This document shows positions 34,432 through 43,344 of a stretch of 64,000 bases of DNA, piece after piece. Under the pieces are notes generated by a model. The model saw only the letters and a list, made by a program, of their open reading frames with translations. It did not search any database and had not been told where the DNA came from. The position numbers and the translations under genes were made by a program. This DNA is from Corynebacterium stationis (lineage in GTDB: Bacteria; Actinomycetota; Actinomycetes; Mycobacteriales; Mycobacteriaceae): positions 2,542,001 to 2,606,000 of the forward strand of contig NZ_CP009251.1 in the NCBI RefSeq assembly GCF_001941345.1, in the 5' to 3' direction. Within the stretch, counting starts at the first letter, position 1. Every line of letters starts with the position of its first letter.

Positions 34432-36449
34432 AAATTCGAGCTCCTGACCTGCGCGATGGAGCGCAGAAGGGCTGCCGCTTTGAGTTCTTTTTCGGCGTTT
34501 TCTTCCTTGGCATCAGAATCTAGAACAATCGCGCCACCGGCACCCACGGTGATGTTCTCGCCAGCTTTGACGATGGTGCGGATAACGATATTCAAATCCG
34601 CCGTACCATCTAGTCCCAAGTATCCGATGGTGCCCGAATATACCCCGCGCGGTCCTGCTTCTAAAGAATCGATGATGCTCAGTGTGCGTTCTTTAGGAGC
34701 GCCCGTCATGGAGCCGCCGGGGAAGGTGGCATGAAGCAGGTCGATGAGGTTGGCATCGCCGCGCAATGTGCCCACGACGGTGCTGACCAGCTGATGAACC
34801 GTCTGATACGATTCCACGCCCATCAGCACGGGAACTTCCACGGAGCCGACTTCGCAGACACGCCCTAAGTCATTGCGTAGAAGGTCCACGATCATCAAAT
34901 TCTCTGCCCGCGTCTTCGCATCGGTTTGTAAGAAGTAGCTGCGCCGGCGGTCCTCCTCAGGGTCCTCGGAGCGCGCAATCGTGCCCTTGATGGGCTTGCT
35001 CGACACGGTGCCATCGCGTTCGACCTTAAGGAATCGCTCGGGCGAAGATGACAGAATCTCCAGCTCATCACCAAAGGCGCCAAGCTTCAGGTAGGCGGCA
35101 TAGGGCGCCGGATTGTTGCGCCGCAGCTGCCGGTACAAGTCCCAGCCATCGACCGCCACCTGGGTTTCATAGGTATCGGTCAAGCACACTTCATAGCTAT
35201 CGCCACGGCGCAGTGCCGCATCCACTTCCCCGATGCGCGCCACGTATTCATCCGCCGTCAGCCGCCATGTGCCTTCCAGCGCCGCTTCCGGTTCCCTCGC
35301 CGTATGAGTCGGCATCCCAACCTCGAGAGATTCCTCGAGCCATTCCATCAACTCGGTCGTCTCTGCTGTCGGGCCTTCCACCGCGTCATAAATAACGCAT
35401 AGTTGCGCCATCGCTTCTCGATGATCAAAGACCACAAAAGCCTGCGGAAACACCCAATAGGCATCGGGAGTATCTGCACTGTGAACACCGGGCCCGACCG
35501 TGAGAGCTTTGCACTCATAGCCTAAGAATCCGACGTAACCACCACGAAACGGCAGCTCTGGTAGGTCTTCCGTGTCCACTGTTTCGGCCAGGAGCTGCTG
35601 CAGGTAGGACAAGACGTCGGTCTCAACAGTTGTGATTTCACCACCGCGGGCTACCTGGACGCTCCCACGGCTTATGTCATAGCGAATAGATGCGGACTGA
35701 GAACCGGTGCCGGTGCCGAGAATCGAATAGCGGCCCACGCCGGTATCTGCAGTGGCAGAATCTAGCCAGAAAGCGTCTGGCGCAGCATCTTTCAAGCGGG
35801 CAAAGGTGGCTTCGCAGTTCATCGGCAGCGAAACCTCGCGATGCGCAAGCTTCCATTTCGCGGGAGGTTCTTGGTCCAAGAAATTCTGGATGATGGTCCG
35901 CCCGTGCTCGGTCAAAATTGATTCCGGATGGAACTGCACGCCCCAGTGCGGGCGACCCAGCACTTCAAGCCCCATTAGCACGCCGTCTTCGGACCACGCC
36001 AGCGGGCGGATCAGCGTGGTGTCAATATCGTCAACGCACAGCGAGTGGTAGCGCACCACCTTGAAATCCTGCGGGATACCGGCGAAGAGTCCGGTCCCGG
36101 TGTGGTGGACAGTGCTGATGAAACCGTGTTTCGGTTCAGGAGCGGGCTTGACGCGAGCGCCATTAAGAAGCGCGAGGCCCTGGTGTCCTAGGCAAATACC
36201 GAGGACAGGAATGTCTCGTGCGGCTTCGATGACTTGGCATGCGGCCGCAAAGTCGCGTGGGTTTTCCGGGGTGCCTGGGCCTGGTGAAATCACGACGTGG
36301 CTAAATTCTCCGTGGCGCACCCGCTGGGCTAGGTTTTCACGTTCGCTGAATTCAGCTCGAACCACCAGCGGTAATTCCCCTGCTACCTCTGCGATGAGTT
36401 GATAGAGGTTGAAAGTATAAGAGTCATGATTATCGAGTAGGAGAATCAT
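34428..36449 (-). CDS. pabAB: Aminodeoxychorismate synthase, fused PabA-PabB
   Basis: 673 aa bifunctional enzyme making 4-amino-4-deoxychorismate from chorismate and glutamine. The N-terminal ~190 residues are a class I glutamine amidotransferase: DNHDSYTFNL, SPGPGTPENP and the nucleophile in GICLGHQGLALL, with a His-Pro-Glu triad (QFHPESILTEHG). The C-terminal chorismate-binding domain has the PIKGT lysine motif and FPGGSMTGAPKERT. Start ATG 36449; the preceding TTG is not needed. It overlaps the PabC-like gene by 4 bp. A fused pabAB is usual in Corynebacterium and Streptomyces. Confidence 0.94.
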   Translation of the reverse strand: MILLLDNHDSYTFNLYQLIAEVAGELPLVVRAEFSERENLAQRVRHGEFSHVVISPGPGTPENPRDFAAACQVIEAARDIPVLGICLGHQGLALLNGARVKPAPEPKHGFISTVHHTGTGLFAGIPQDFKVVRYHSLCVDDIDTTLIRPLAWSEDGVLMGLEVLGRPHWGVQFHPESILTEHGRTIIQNFLDQEPPAKWKLAHREVSLPMNCEATFARLKDAAPDAFWLDSATADTGVGRYSILGTGTGSQSASIRYDISRGSVQVARGGEITTVETDVLSYLQQLLAETVDTEDLPELPFRGGYVGFLGYECKALTVGPGVHSADTPDAYWVFPQAFVVFDHREAMAQLCVIYDAVEGPTAETTELMEWLEESLEVGMPTHTAREPEAALEGTWRLTADEYVARIGEVDAALRRGDSYEVCLTDTYETQVAVDGWDLYRQLRRNNPAPYAAYLKLGAFGDELEILSSSPERFLKVERDGTVSSKPIKGTIARSEDPEEDRRRSYFLQTDAKTRAENLMIVDLLRNDLGRVCEVGSVEVPVLMGVESYQTVHQLVSTVVGTLRGDANLIDLLHATFPGGSMTGAPKERTLSIIDSLEAGPRGVYSGTIGYLGLDGTADLNIVIRTIVKAGENITVGAGGAIVLDSDAKEENAEKELKAAALLRSIAQVRSSNL
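35409..35423. repeat. CATCG-NNAAG-CGATG imperfect palindrome, copy in pabAB (opposite sense)
   Basis: Plus strand reads CATCGCTTCTCGATG; its complement is CATCGAGAAGCGATG. It is the only exact copy in minus-strand sense. Confidence 0.55.
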
Positions 36450-36473
36450 CAACGCCCCCTGTCTGATCTAGAA

Positions 36474-36506
36474 ATGCGGGCTCCGTGGAAACCACGGGGC
36501 CCGCAT
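36474..36506 (-). terminator. Strong terminator after the 28-aa peptide gene
   Basis: ATGCGGGCTCCGTGG (36474-36488) pairs with CCACGGGGCCCGCAT (36492-36506) around a 3-nt loop, a nearly perfect 15-bp stem between the peptide gene and pabAB. On the minus strand the T tract is weak (TTCTAG); on the plus strand TATT follows. Confidence 0.75.
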
Positions 36507-36519
36507 TATTGCGCCGTTC

Positions 36520-36606
36520 TTATGAGAACTGTGCAGCAATGCCGTTGATAGCCATGACCAGGTAGCTGATCAGTTCGCCGACTACGTCGAAAACGCTAGA
36601 TAGCAT
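36520..36606 (-). CDS. 28-aa amphipathic/hydrophobic peptide
   Basis: MLSSVFDVVGELISYLVMAI continues with NGIAAQFS then TAA. The ribosome binding site AAGGAG sits 8 bases before ATG, a TTGTTT / TAGACT promoter with ~16-bp spacing lies further upstream, and a strong terminator follows, so this is a complete transcription unit. The peptide is one hydrophobic helix with Asp/Glu on one face and two N-terminal serines. Size and location in the mycolate cluster recall the small mycomembrane peptides PorA, PorH and ProtX, some of which are O-mycoloylated on Ser; this similarity is of type, not sequence. Not recognised from any named family. Confidence 0.65.
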   Translation of the reverse strand: MLSSVFDVVGELISYLVMAINGIAAQFS

Positions 36607-36692
36607 GAGGAAATCTCCTTATAAAAGCTTCTTGAGAAAGTCTACTGTTTAATATCCGCTAAACAATGCCACTACGTTACATCGATGAGGCG

Positions 36693-38261
36693 CTACATCG
36701 GCGCAATCGGATGCTTCTTTGGCAAATCAGAAATATTTTTAGTTTCCAATTGACGCAATGCCTGGCGCAAAGCGATACGCGATTCGCGCGGGCGAACCAT
36801 TACGTCGATATAGCCACGTTCGGCAGCCACGTACGGCGAGGTCATGTTTTCATCATAGAAATCCATGAACATCTTCTTGGTCATCTCGCGCTGCTCAGGT
36901 GTTTCAGCGGCATCGAGCTGCTTGCCCGCAATCATCACGACCGCCGCGGCAGAGCCCATCACGGCAATCTGCGCGGTCGGCCACGCCAGATTAATATCGC
37001 CAGACAGGTTCTTCGAGCCCATAACCGCATAAGCACCACCAAAAGCCTTGCGCACAATCAGCGAAACCTTTGGCACGGTGGCTTGCACCCCAGCGAACGC
37101 AAACTTCGCGCCGCGGTGAATAAGCCCAACCTTTTCCTGCTCAACACCCGGCATATAGCCCGGGGTATCGACAACGAATACCAAAGGCACATTGTAGGCA
37201 TCGCAAATCTGGATAAAGCGCGCGCCCTTATCGGCTGCATCAGCGTCAATACAGCCCGCCAGGTGCATCGGGTTATTCGCCACGAAACCAACGGTTTTGC
37301 CATCGATACGCCCAAAGGCCGTAATCATATTCGGCGCGAAGTTGGGCTGCAGTTCGATGATCTCGTCATCATCGCCAAGCTGCTCTAAGAGCTCAATCAT
37401 GTCGTAGCCGGCATTGGTGTCATCAGGCATGAAGGAGTCGAGCTCAGTGTCTTCGCGCAGTTCTTCATCGCTCGGCGCAGCAAACTCTGGCGCCTCGTCG
37501 AAGCAGGACGATGGAAGGTGGTCGAGCAGATCCCGGACCAAGTCGAAAGCTTCATCTTCACCATCGACGACGGCCGAGACATTGCCGTTGAGCTCCTGCT
37601 GGCTCGCGCCACCTAGCTCCGCAGAAGAGATATCCTCACCGGTTACCTCGCGGATTACCTTCGGGCCGGTGACGTACATTTCCGCTTGCTTGTCGACGGC
37701 AATGACGAAGTCCGTGGTCACCGGCGCATAGACGGCACCGCCGGCAGACTTGCCCAGCATGATGGAAATCTGCGGGCTGCGGCCAGACAGCGGCAGCTGA
37801 CGACGAGAAATCTCCGAGTACATCGCAAGCGATGTCACGGCGTCTTGAATACGCGCGCCGCCGGAGTCTTGAATGCCGATGACAGGGCAACCGATCTTGA
37901 TCGCCATGTCCATGACCTGGCAGACCTTTTGCCCGAAGGTCACGCCAACTGAGCCGCCGTAAACAGTCTTATCGTGCGCGTAGATGCACACGGGACGGCC
38001 TGAGATGCGGCCGTAGCCGGTGACTACACCGTCAGAGTAAATAGCGTCCGGGTCATTGGGGGTCTTGCCCAAAGCGCCGACCTCAACGAAGGAACCTTCG
38101 TCTAGCAGCGCGTTAATACGCTGACGCGGGGTTGAATGACCGGCGTCATCGCGGCGCTTGCGGGAGCGTTCGCTGCCTGGATCCTGCGCCTGTTCCAGAC
38201 GGGATGCCAGATCAGCGATCTTCTCCGCGGTGGTCGTCGGCTTATTAGCTGCCGTTGCCAC
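36693..38261 (-). CDS. accD4: Acyl-CoA carboxylase beta subunit AccD4
   Basis: 522 aa carboxyltransferase subunit. It uses biotin-carboxyl groups to make the carboxylated long-chain acyl-CoA extender that Pks13 condenses. The acyl-CoA oxyanion Gly motifs are visible (DSGGARIQDAV; GKSAGGAVYAP) and the biotin side has VDTPGYMPGVEQE and RKAFGGAYAVMGS. GTG 38261 is the start: GGAGA lies 7-11 bases upstream and the longer reading to 38309 lies inside pks13. The gene overlaps the pks13 3' end by 17 bp. Confidence 0.95.
   Translation of the reverse strand: MATAANKPTTTAEKIADLASRLEQAQDPGSERSRKRRDDAGHSTPRQRINALLDEGSFVEVGALGKTPNDPDAIYSDGVVTGYGRISGRPVCIYAHDKTVYGGSVGVTFGQKVCQVMDMAIKIGCPVIGIQDSGGARIQDAVTSLAMYSEISRRQLPLSGRSPQISIMLGKSAGGAVYAPVTTDFVIAVDKQAEMYVTGPKVIREVTGEDISSAELGGASQQELNGNVSAVVDGEDEAFDLVRDLLDHLPSSCFDEAPEFAAPSDEELREDTELDSFMPDDTNAGYDMIELLEQLGDDDEIIELQPNFAPNMITAFGRIDGKTVGFVANNPMHLAGCIDADAADKGARFIQICDAYNVPLVFVVDTPGYMPGVEQEKVGLIHRGAKFAFAGVQATVPKVSLIVRKAFGGAYAVMGSKNLSGDINLAWPTAQIAVMGSAAAVVMIAGKQLDAAETPEQREMTKKMFMDFYDENMTSPYVAAERGYIDVMVRPRESRIALRQALRQLETKNISDLPKKHPIAPM
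37821..37834. repeat. CATCG-CAAG-CGATG variant, copy in accD4
   Basis: CATCGCAAGCGATG: same arms as the 15-bp element but a 4-nt spacer. Confidence 0.45.
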
Positions 38262-41200
38262 GAATCTTCTCCTCAATCCAAGTGTCCATGTGCTTTGCCA
38301 CGATGCCAATTACGGGCTCGTCTGGCACCGCCAAGTGGTCACCTGGCAGCTGCACAATCTTTAAGTCTTCTACGATAGCGCCCCAGCCACCATCTGGGTC
38401 AATATGCGCGTAGCGCGGCTCCAGCTCAATCGCGCCATCGTGCATGCGCTCGGAGCGGAACAAAAGCACCGGTGCCTTCACGTCGACCCAGCGGATGAAG
38501 TCAATGCTGGACAGAATCTGGTTATCCACAAAGGATGCGCGCTGGTGTTCCAGAACGCCTGCGGCAAGGCCGTGCTCGGAGGCATCGGTGGTAGCAAGCA
38601 GTTGCTCGAGCATCTGCATCACGGCTGCTTCACCAGCGGTTTCTAGCAGCTCATAAGGTACCGGGAATTCTAGGCCGTAGGTCTTCTTCGCGAAGGCAGC
38701 GAAGCGCTCCCAGCGGGCCTTGGTTTCTTCCAAAGTATCCGGCGCAGGATCCGAAGGCTGGGTGGTATCCAGCAGCGAAATGTACGCGACTTCGACCTCT
38801 GGGTGCTTCTTCTCCAGTTGCAACGCGACCTCGAAAGCCAAGGCGCCACCAAAGGACCAGCCGCCCAAGACGACCTTGCGCCCACGGGCATACTTCACGA
38901 TGTCATCCAGGTACGCGGCAGCACGCTCTTCCAAGGTGCCCTCGAGGCGCTCTACGCCGTAGACCGCAACATCTTTAGCAAGGCGGCGCATCAGCGGCTG
39001 GTAGACAACGGTGGTGCCACCGGCGGGGTGGAACATGAACACAGCTGGGCCGTCGGCTTCGCGCAGCACGCGGATATTGCCTTCGACCTCAGACTCTAAG
39101 CCTTCGCGGACACGGTCGGACAAAGGCTCAAGGGTCTCCGCATCTTTGACCTGCTCAGCCGTAACCTCAACGCCGGCGCGCGCAGTGAGACGCTCTGCGA
39201 TTTGGGCTGCTTGCTCATCGCTAATCGCTGGTAGTTCGCTGGTCACGCCACCTGCAGCAGCACCGGTAAAGGTTGCCCAGGTAGCAAAAACCATGCGCTC
39301 TGAGGCGTCACGCGGGGCAACGCCCACGCCTGAAGCCTTCGAGGTCTGAGGCTCAATATCTGCGTCAGCAGCGTCAACTACGTCAACAGCGTCCAGATCA
39401 CCCATTGCTTCGGCGGCTTCTTCCAATCCAGCAGCAGTCTCCGAAGTGGTTTCCGTTTCTTCTGCTGATGACTCCGATGAAGGTGTAGTGGAAGGAGAAC
39501 CTGTCTGGGAAACGGCTTCTTCGACCATCACGATGACATCGGCAAGCGATGCATCCCGCAATGCCTGGACCTGCAGCTGTGGAATCTGGAAATCATTTTC
39601 CACGCGGTTTTTAATGCGCATGCCCATCAAGGAGTCCAGACCCAGGTCAATCAGCGGCAACTCGCGTGGGAGGTCGCTGACGTCATAGCCCATCGACTCG
39701 GAAACAATGGTAGCCAGGCGCTCTTCGACGGTTTCCTTTTCCGGATCCCAGCGCACAGCCTCGATGCCATCGGAGATGAAATCAGCTGGTGAGTCCTGGC
39801 TTTCTGGCACCGCGCTCACGCCCTGCAGCGGCGCAGGAGCACCACCCAGGTCCAGCGTGGAAGCGAAACCTTCGGCGACCAGCTGGGTTAACCCGCCGAC
39901 CACGGTGTAGACCGCGATCGAAAGCCCGCCGAGGTTGCGGTCGACAACGGTGGTAACTTCGCCTTGCGCCGGCAACACGCCGTGTTCTTCGCTGGCTACG
40001 ACCTGCGCGCGGGCATCCACAGCCGCGGCGGCTGATTCCAAGATGGCAACGGCTGAAGGAGCCTGGTCAGCATCGGTGGCAAAGGCAATTTTGCCGTCCG
40101 GCAAGGTCACGCGGGTGCCCGGCAGGCCAGAAACGCCTGACGATGGCCGCGCTGAGGTCCAAAAACGCTGCTTCTTAAACTGCGTAAACGGCGCCTTGAC
40201 CGGGGTGTTGCCGGTAGTGTTACCGGCGCTGGTACCAAAGACATTGCGGAAATCCACCGGAGAGCCGGTGACATAGAGCTTCGCCAAAAGGTCCAACAGT
40301 GACTCAGATGGATCGACTTTGCGCTTGAGCGAGATCAGCAGCTGCGCATCCGGCTTGCCGACGCTAAAGGCAGTGTTCATCATGCCCATCAGCGCCACTG
40401 GGTTCGGCGAAATTTCCACCAGCTGGTTGTGCCCCGCAGCCAAAGCCTGCTCGGTAGCATCCTGGAAGTACACGGCCTGTCGCGTCATGCGAATCCAGTA
40501 CTCATCGGTGTGGATGGTTGCACCTGGCTGGTAAACCGTGCCGCGGTCGACGGAGCTAAACACCGTGGTGTGGATTGGACGGGCTTCAATACCGGCAATT
40601 TCTGCGGCGAGCTCGCCCAAGAAAGGCTCGACAGCCGAGGTGTGGCCTGCGCCCTTAACGTTGAGCGCGCGGGCAAACTTGCCTTCCCCTTCTAGCTTTT
40701 CCACCAAGTCGAGGACCTGCTGACGTGGACCGCCGACAGTAGTCATGCCAGGACCTGCGTAAACGGCTGGCTCAATATCGTTGCCTAAAGCTTCAATATC
40801 TGCGGCGGTCATTTCCACCACTGCCATCGCACCCTGGTTTTCAGGCGTCAGCGAAGCTTCGCCCTCGCCCATCAGGCGGGCGCGGTGGCTGGCAATTAGC
40901 AAAGCGTCAGTGTCTTTGAGACCACCTGCGGCATAGGCCGCTGCGATTTCACCCATGGACATGCCCATAACACCTGCAGGACGCACGCCAAAGTGCGCCA
41001 GCAAATCAGTCAGGGCAATCTGGATAGCCGTGATCGCTACCTGGGCAGTTTCGGTGTTGTAGGTCTGCGCGTCGTCATCGATAAGCTCTAGCAACGACCA
41101 GCCAGCCTCAAAGTCAATGGTTTCATTGAGCTTAGCCAAGCGCTCGGCAAAGAGTGGCGACACGGCCATGAGATCCTTGGCCATCTTGCGGTGCTGGGAG

Positions 41201-43140
41201 CCAAAGCCCGAGTAGACAAAGACCGGTCCGACACTCGCTGGGGCATCGGCAGCCGCGATACCCAAGGACACCTTGCCGTCAGCAACCTGGCGCAGGCGCT
41301 TGATGGCATCTTCGGCATTGTTGGCGGAGACAACGGCACGGGTACGGCCGTGGTTGCGGCCAGCCAAAGAGCGCGCAAGCTCTAGCAAACCAGTGTGGTC
41401 CAGCTGTTCATTTTCGATGTAGTCCGCAAGGTTTTGTGCCGCGTGTCGACGACGCGACGGCAGCAAACCAGATACCGGCAAAGCCACGGTGGCTGGTTCT
41501 TCTTCCCCCGCATCGCCTTCGCGCGTGTCGATAGCAACCTGCGCCTTCGCCGCCGTCTGCCTACCTGTGTACTCAGCAACTACGACGTGCGCGTTGGTGC
41601 CGCCGAAACCAAAGCCAGAAATACCTGCGACCTTGGAGCCGGAGTATTCTGGCCACTCGCGTGGGTCTTCGACGACCTCGAGGTGCTCGGCGTCGAAATC
41701 GATGTAGCGATTCGGTTCGCTGAAGTTGATCGATGGCGGAATGATGCCATGGCGCATGCCCTCGATGACCTTGATAAGGCCCACGATGCCCGCGGCGGAT
41801 TCGGAGTGTCCGATATTGGATTTTGCGGAGCCAAGCAATGCTGGGTTCGCTGCATCGCGGCCCGCGCCCACGGTCTTGCCCAGGGCAGTAGCTTCAATCG
41901 GATCACCCAAGATGGTACCGGTGCCGTGAGCTTCGATGTAGTCGACCGTCAGCGGATCGACCTCGGCATCGAGGTAAGCGCGCTCTAGGACATCGACCTG
42001 CGCATCCGGGTTCGGTGCGGTCAGGCCATTGGAGTGGCCATCGGAGTTAACGGCAGAGCCTTTGATGACACCGAGGATATTATCGCCGTCGGCTTCTGCA
42101 TCTTCTAGGCGCTTGAGCACGACAACGCCTGCGGCGTCGGCGCGCACGAATCCGTCCGCATCATCGGAGAAGGCGTGGATACCGCCGGTAGGTGAAATAA
42201 CGCCGAGCTCACCAAAGGAAGTGGTGATAAATGGCGAAGCCTGAATGTTGACGCCACCGGCCAGGGCCACATCCGCGTCGCCTTCGCGCAGACCGCGCAC
42301 GGCCTGGTGGATAGCAACGAGAGAAGAAGAACACGCAGTATCGACGTTGACCGAAGGACCGCGCAGATCCAAGGCATAGGACACGCGGTTCGGGATAATG
42401 GAAGAAGACGAGCCCGTGAGCGCATAAGGGTGTGCTTCAGCTGGGTCTGCGGCAATGAGCATGCCGTAATCATTGTTGGTCGAGCCCATGTAAACGCCAG
42501 TGGCGGTGCCTCGTAGTTCGTTTGCAGGCACGCCGGCGTCTTCTAATGCTTCCCACGCCAGTTCCAAGATGATGCGCTGCTGCGGATCCATATTGGTGGC
42601 CTCAAGTGGGGAAAGGCCGAAGAACTCCGGATCGAAGCTGGAGATATCCTCTAAGTAGCCGCCTTGGAGATTCTGCGTTTCCATCTTTGTACGCAGCACT
42701 TCATCGGCGTTGTACTCAGACCAGCGACCAATTGGAAGTTCGCCTGTAGCAGCGCGGCCTTCAATAAGCATCTGCCAGAACTCTTCGACGTTATCCGCGC
42801 CAGGGAAACGCCCTGCGACGCCAATAATCGCGATATCGTGCGCGCCAGTTCCCGTCGCCTTATTCTGCGCCTTGCGCACAACCTGCGCGGCAGCAGGAGT
42901 TTGGGCAGGTCCGTTGATTAAGCGCTCGGCTAAAGCTGCAATCGTGGGGTATTCATAAGCCACGGTCGCATCCAGTTGGAGACCGAGGAGGTTTTCTAAC
43001 TCACCTGATAGCACCACGGCATCACGTGAGGAAAGTCCAAAGTTCTCCAGAGGTTTCGTATCTACGACTTCTTCTTCTGGCAGGCCAGTTACGTCTGCCA
43101 CCCAAGCGCGGATCCAGCCTCGGAGTTGTTCAACGGTCAT
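38245..43140 (-). CDS. pks13: Polyketide synthase Pks13 (mycolic acid condensase)
   Basis: 1631 aa type I PKS that joins the activated meromycolate to the carboxylated alpha-chain. Domains in order: N-terminal acyl carrier (pantetheine Ser in FGLSSRDAVVLSGEL, residue ~38); ketosynthase with VDTACSSSLVA (~270), EAHGTGTILGDPIEA and KSNIGHSESAAG; acyltransferase with GMSMGEIAAAYAAG (~725), Gly-Met in place of the usual Gly-His; second acyl carrier with DLGLDSLMGMR (~1155); a Ser/Thr/Glu-rich linker; and a C-terminal thioesterase with GGWSFGGALAFEVA (~1440). Full length with every active-site Ser/Cys/His seen. It is followed by accD4 (17-bp overlap). Confidence 0.97.
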   Translation of the reverse strand: MTVEQLRGWIRAWVADVTGLPEEEVVDTKPLENFGLSSRDAVVLSGELENLLGLQLDATVAYEYPTIAALAERLINGPAQTPAAAQVVRKAQNKATGTGAHDIAIIGVAGRFPGADNVEEFWQMLIEGRAATGELPIGRWSEYNADEVLRTKMETQNLQGGYLEDISSFDPEFFGLSPLEATNMDPQQRIILELAWEALEDAGVPANELRGTATGVYMGSTNNDYGMLIAADPAEAHPYALTGSSSSIIPNRVSYALDLRGPSVNVDTACSSSLVAIHQAVRGLREGDADVALAGGVNIQASPFITTSFGELGVISPTGGIHAFSDDADGFVRADAAGVVVLKRLEDAEADGDNILGVIKGSAVNSDGHSNGLTAPNPDAQVDVLERAYLDAEVDPLTVDYIEAHGTGTILGDPIEATALGKTVGAGRDAANPALLGSAKSNIGHSESAAGIVGLIKVIEGMRHGIIPPSINFSEPNRYIDFDAEHLEVVEDPREWPEYSGSKVAGISGFGFGGTNAHVVVAEYTGRQTAAKAQVAIDTREGDAGEEEPATVALPVSGLLPSRRRHAAQNLADYIENEQLDHTGLLELARSLAGRNHGRTRAVVSANNAEDAIKRLRQVADGKVSLGIAAADAPASVGPVFVYSGFGSQHRKMAKDLMAVSPLFAERLAKLNETIDFEAGWSLLELIDDDAQTYNTETAQVAITAIQIALTDLLAHFGVRPAGVMGMSMGEIAAAYAAGGLKDTDALLIASHRARLMGEGEASLTPENQGAMAVVEMTAADIEALGNDIEPAVYAGPGMTTVGGPRQQVLDLVEKLEGEGKFARALNVKGAGHTSAVEPFLGELAAEIAGIEARPIHTTVFSSVDRGTVYQPGATIHTDEYWIRMTRQAVYFQDATEQALAAGHNQLVEISPNPVALMGMMNTAFSVGKPDAQLLISLKRKVDPSESLLDLLAKLYVTGSPVDFRNVFGTSAGNTTGNTPVKAPFTQFKKQRFWTSARPSSGVSGLPGTRVTLPDGKIAFATDADQAPSAVAILESAAAAVDARAQVVASEEHGVLPAQGEVTTVVDRNLGGLSIAVYTVVGGLTQLVAEGFASTLDLGGAPAPLQGVSAVPESQDSPADFISDGIEAVRWDPEKETVEERLATIVSESMGYDVSDLPRELPLIDLGLDSLMGMRIKNRVENDFQIPQLQVQALRDASLADVIVMVEEAVSQTGSPSTTPSSESSAEETETTSETAAGLEEAAEAMGDLDAVDVVDAADADIEPQTSKASGVGVAPRDASERMVFATWATFTGAAAGGVTSELPAISDEQAAQIAERLTARAGVEVTAEQVKDAETLEPLSDRVREGLESEVEGNIRVLREADGPAVFMFHPAGGTTVVYQPLMRRLAKDVAVYGVERLEGTLEERAAAYLDDIVKYARGRKVVLGGWSFGGALAFEVALQLEKKHPEVEVAYISLLDTTQPSDPAPDTLEETKARWERFAAFAKKTYGLEFPVPYELLETAGEAAVMQMLEQLLATTDASEHGLAAGVLEHQRASFVDNQILSSIDFIRWVDVKAPVLLFRSERMHDGAIELEPRYAHIDPDGGWGAIVEDLKIVQLPGDHLAVPDEPVIGIVAKHMDTWIEEKIRGNGS
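39537..39551. repeat. CATCG-NNAAG-CGATG imperfect palindrome, copy in pks13
   Basis: CATCGGCAAGCGATG in plus-strand sense inside a minus-strand gene. It shares its spacer and the following CATC with the aftD copy. Confidence 0.6.
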
Positions 43141-43277
43141 AAAGGTTGTTGCCTTACTAATTTACAAATCACTAATTCACTAAGAAAACCAGTTACATTG
43201 TCATATCGCGACATGTCCGGTTTATTGTTACATACCACTAGTACACATCATGTGCTGTTGGTTTTGAAAATCACAAC

Positions 43278-43309
43278 GCCCGGCCTAGCTCGTTGCAGCT
43301 GGACCGGGC
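43278..43309 (-). terminator. Hairpin between fadD32 and pks13
   Basis: GCCCGG (43278-43283) pairs with CCGGGC (43304-43309), with extra pairing inside (GCCT/GGAC region, imperfect). On the minus strand GTTGTGATTTT follows. It may partly terminate fadD32 transcripts and separate them from pks13, or only reduce read-through. The rest of the 204-bp gap is A/T-rich with a repeated AATTAGT and presumably carries the pks13 promoter. Confidence 0.5.
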
Positions 43310-43344
43310 AGGGGTGTTGCCGCAGGTAAATTTCCCGTGGCAGG

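Noticed and set aside
38521..38535. DnaA-box-like GTTATCCACAAAG in pks13
   Set aside because: It lies inside conserved thioesterase codons (VDNQ) and has no partner site, so it is likely coincidence.
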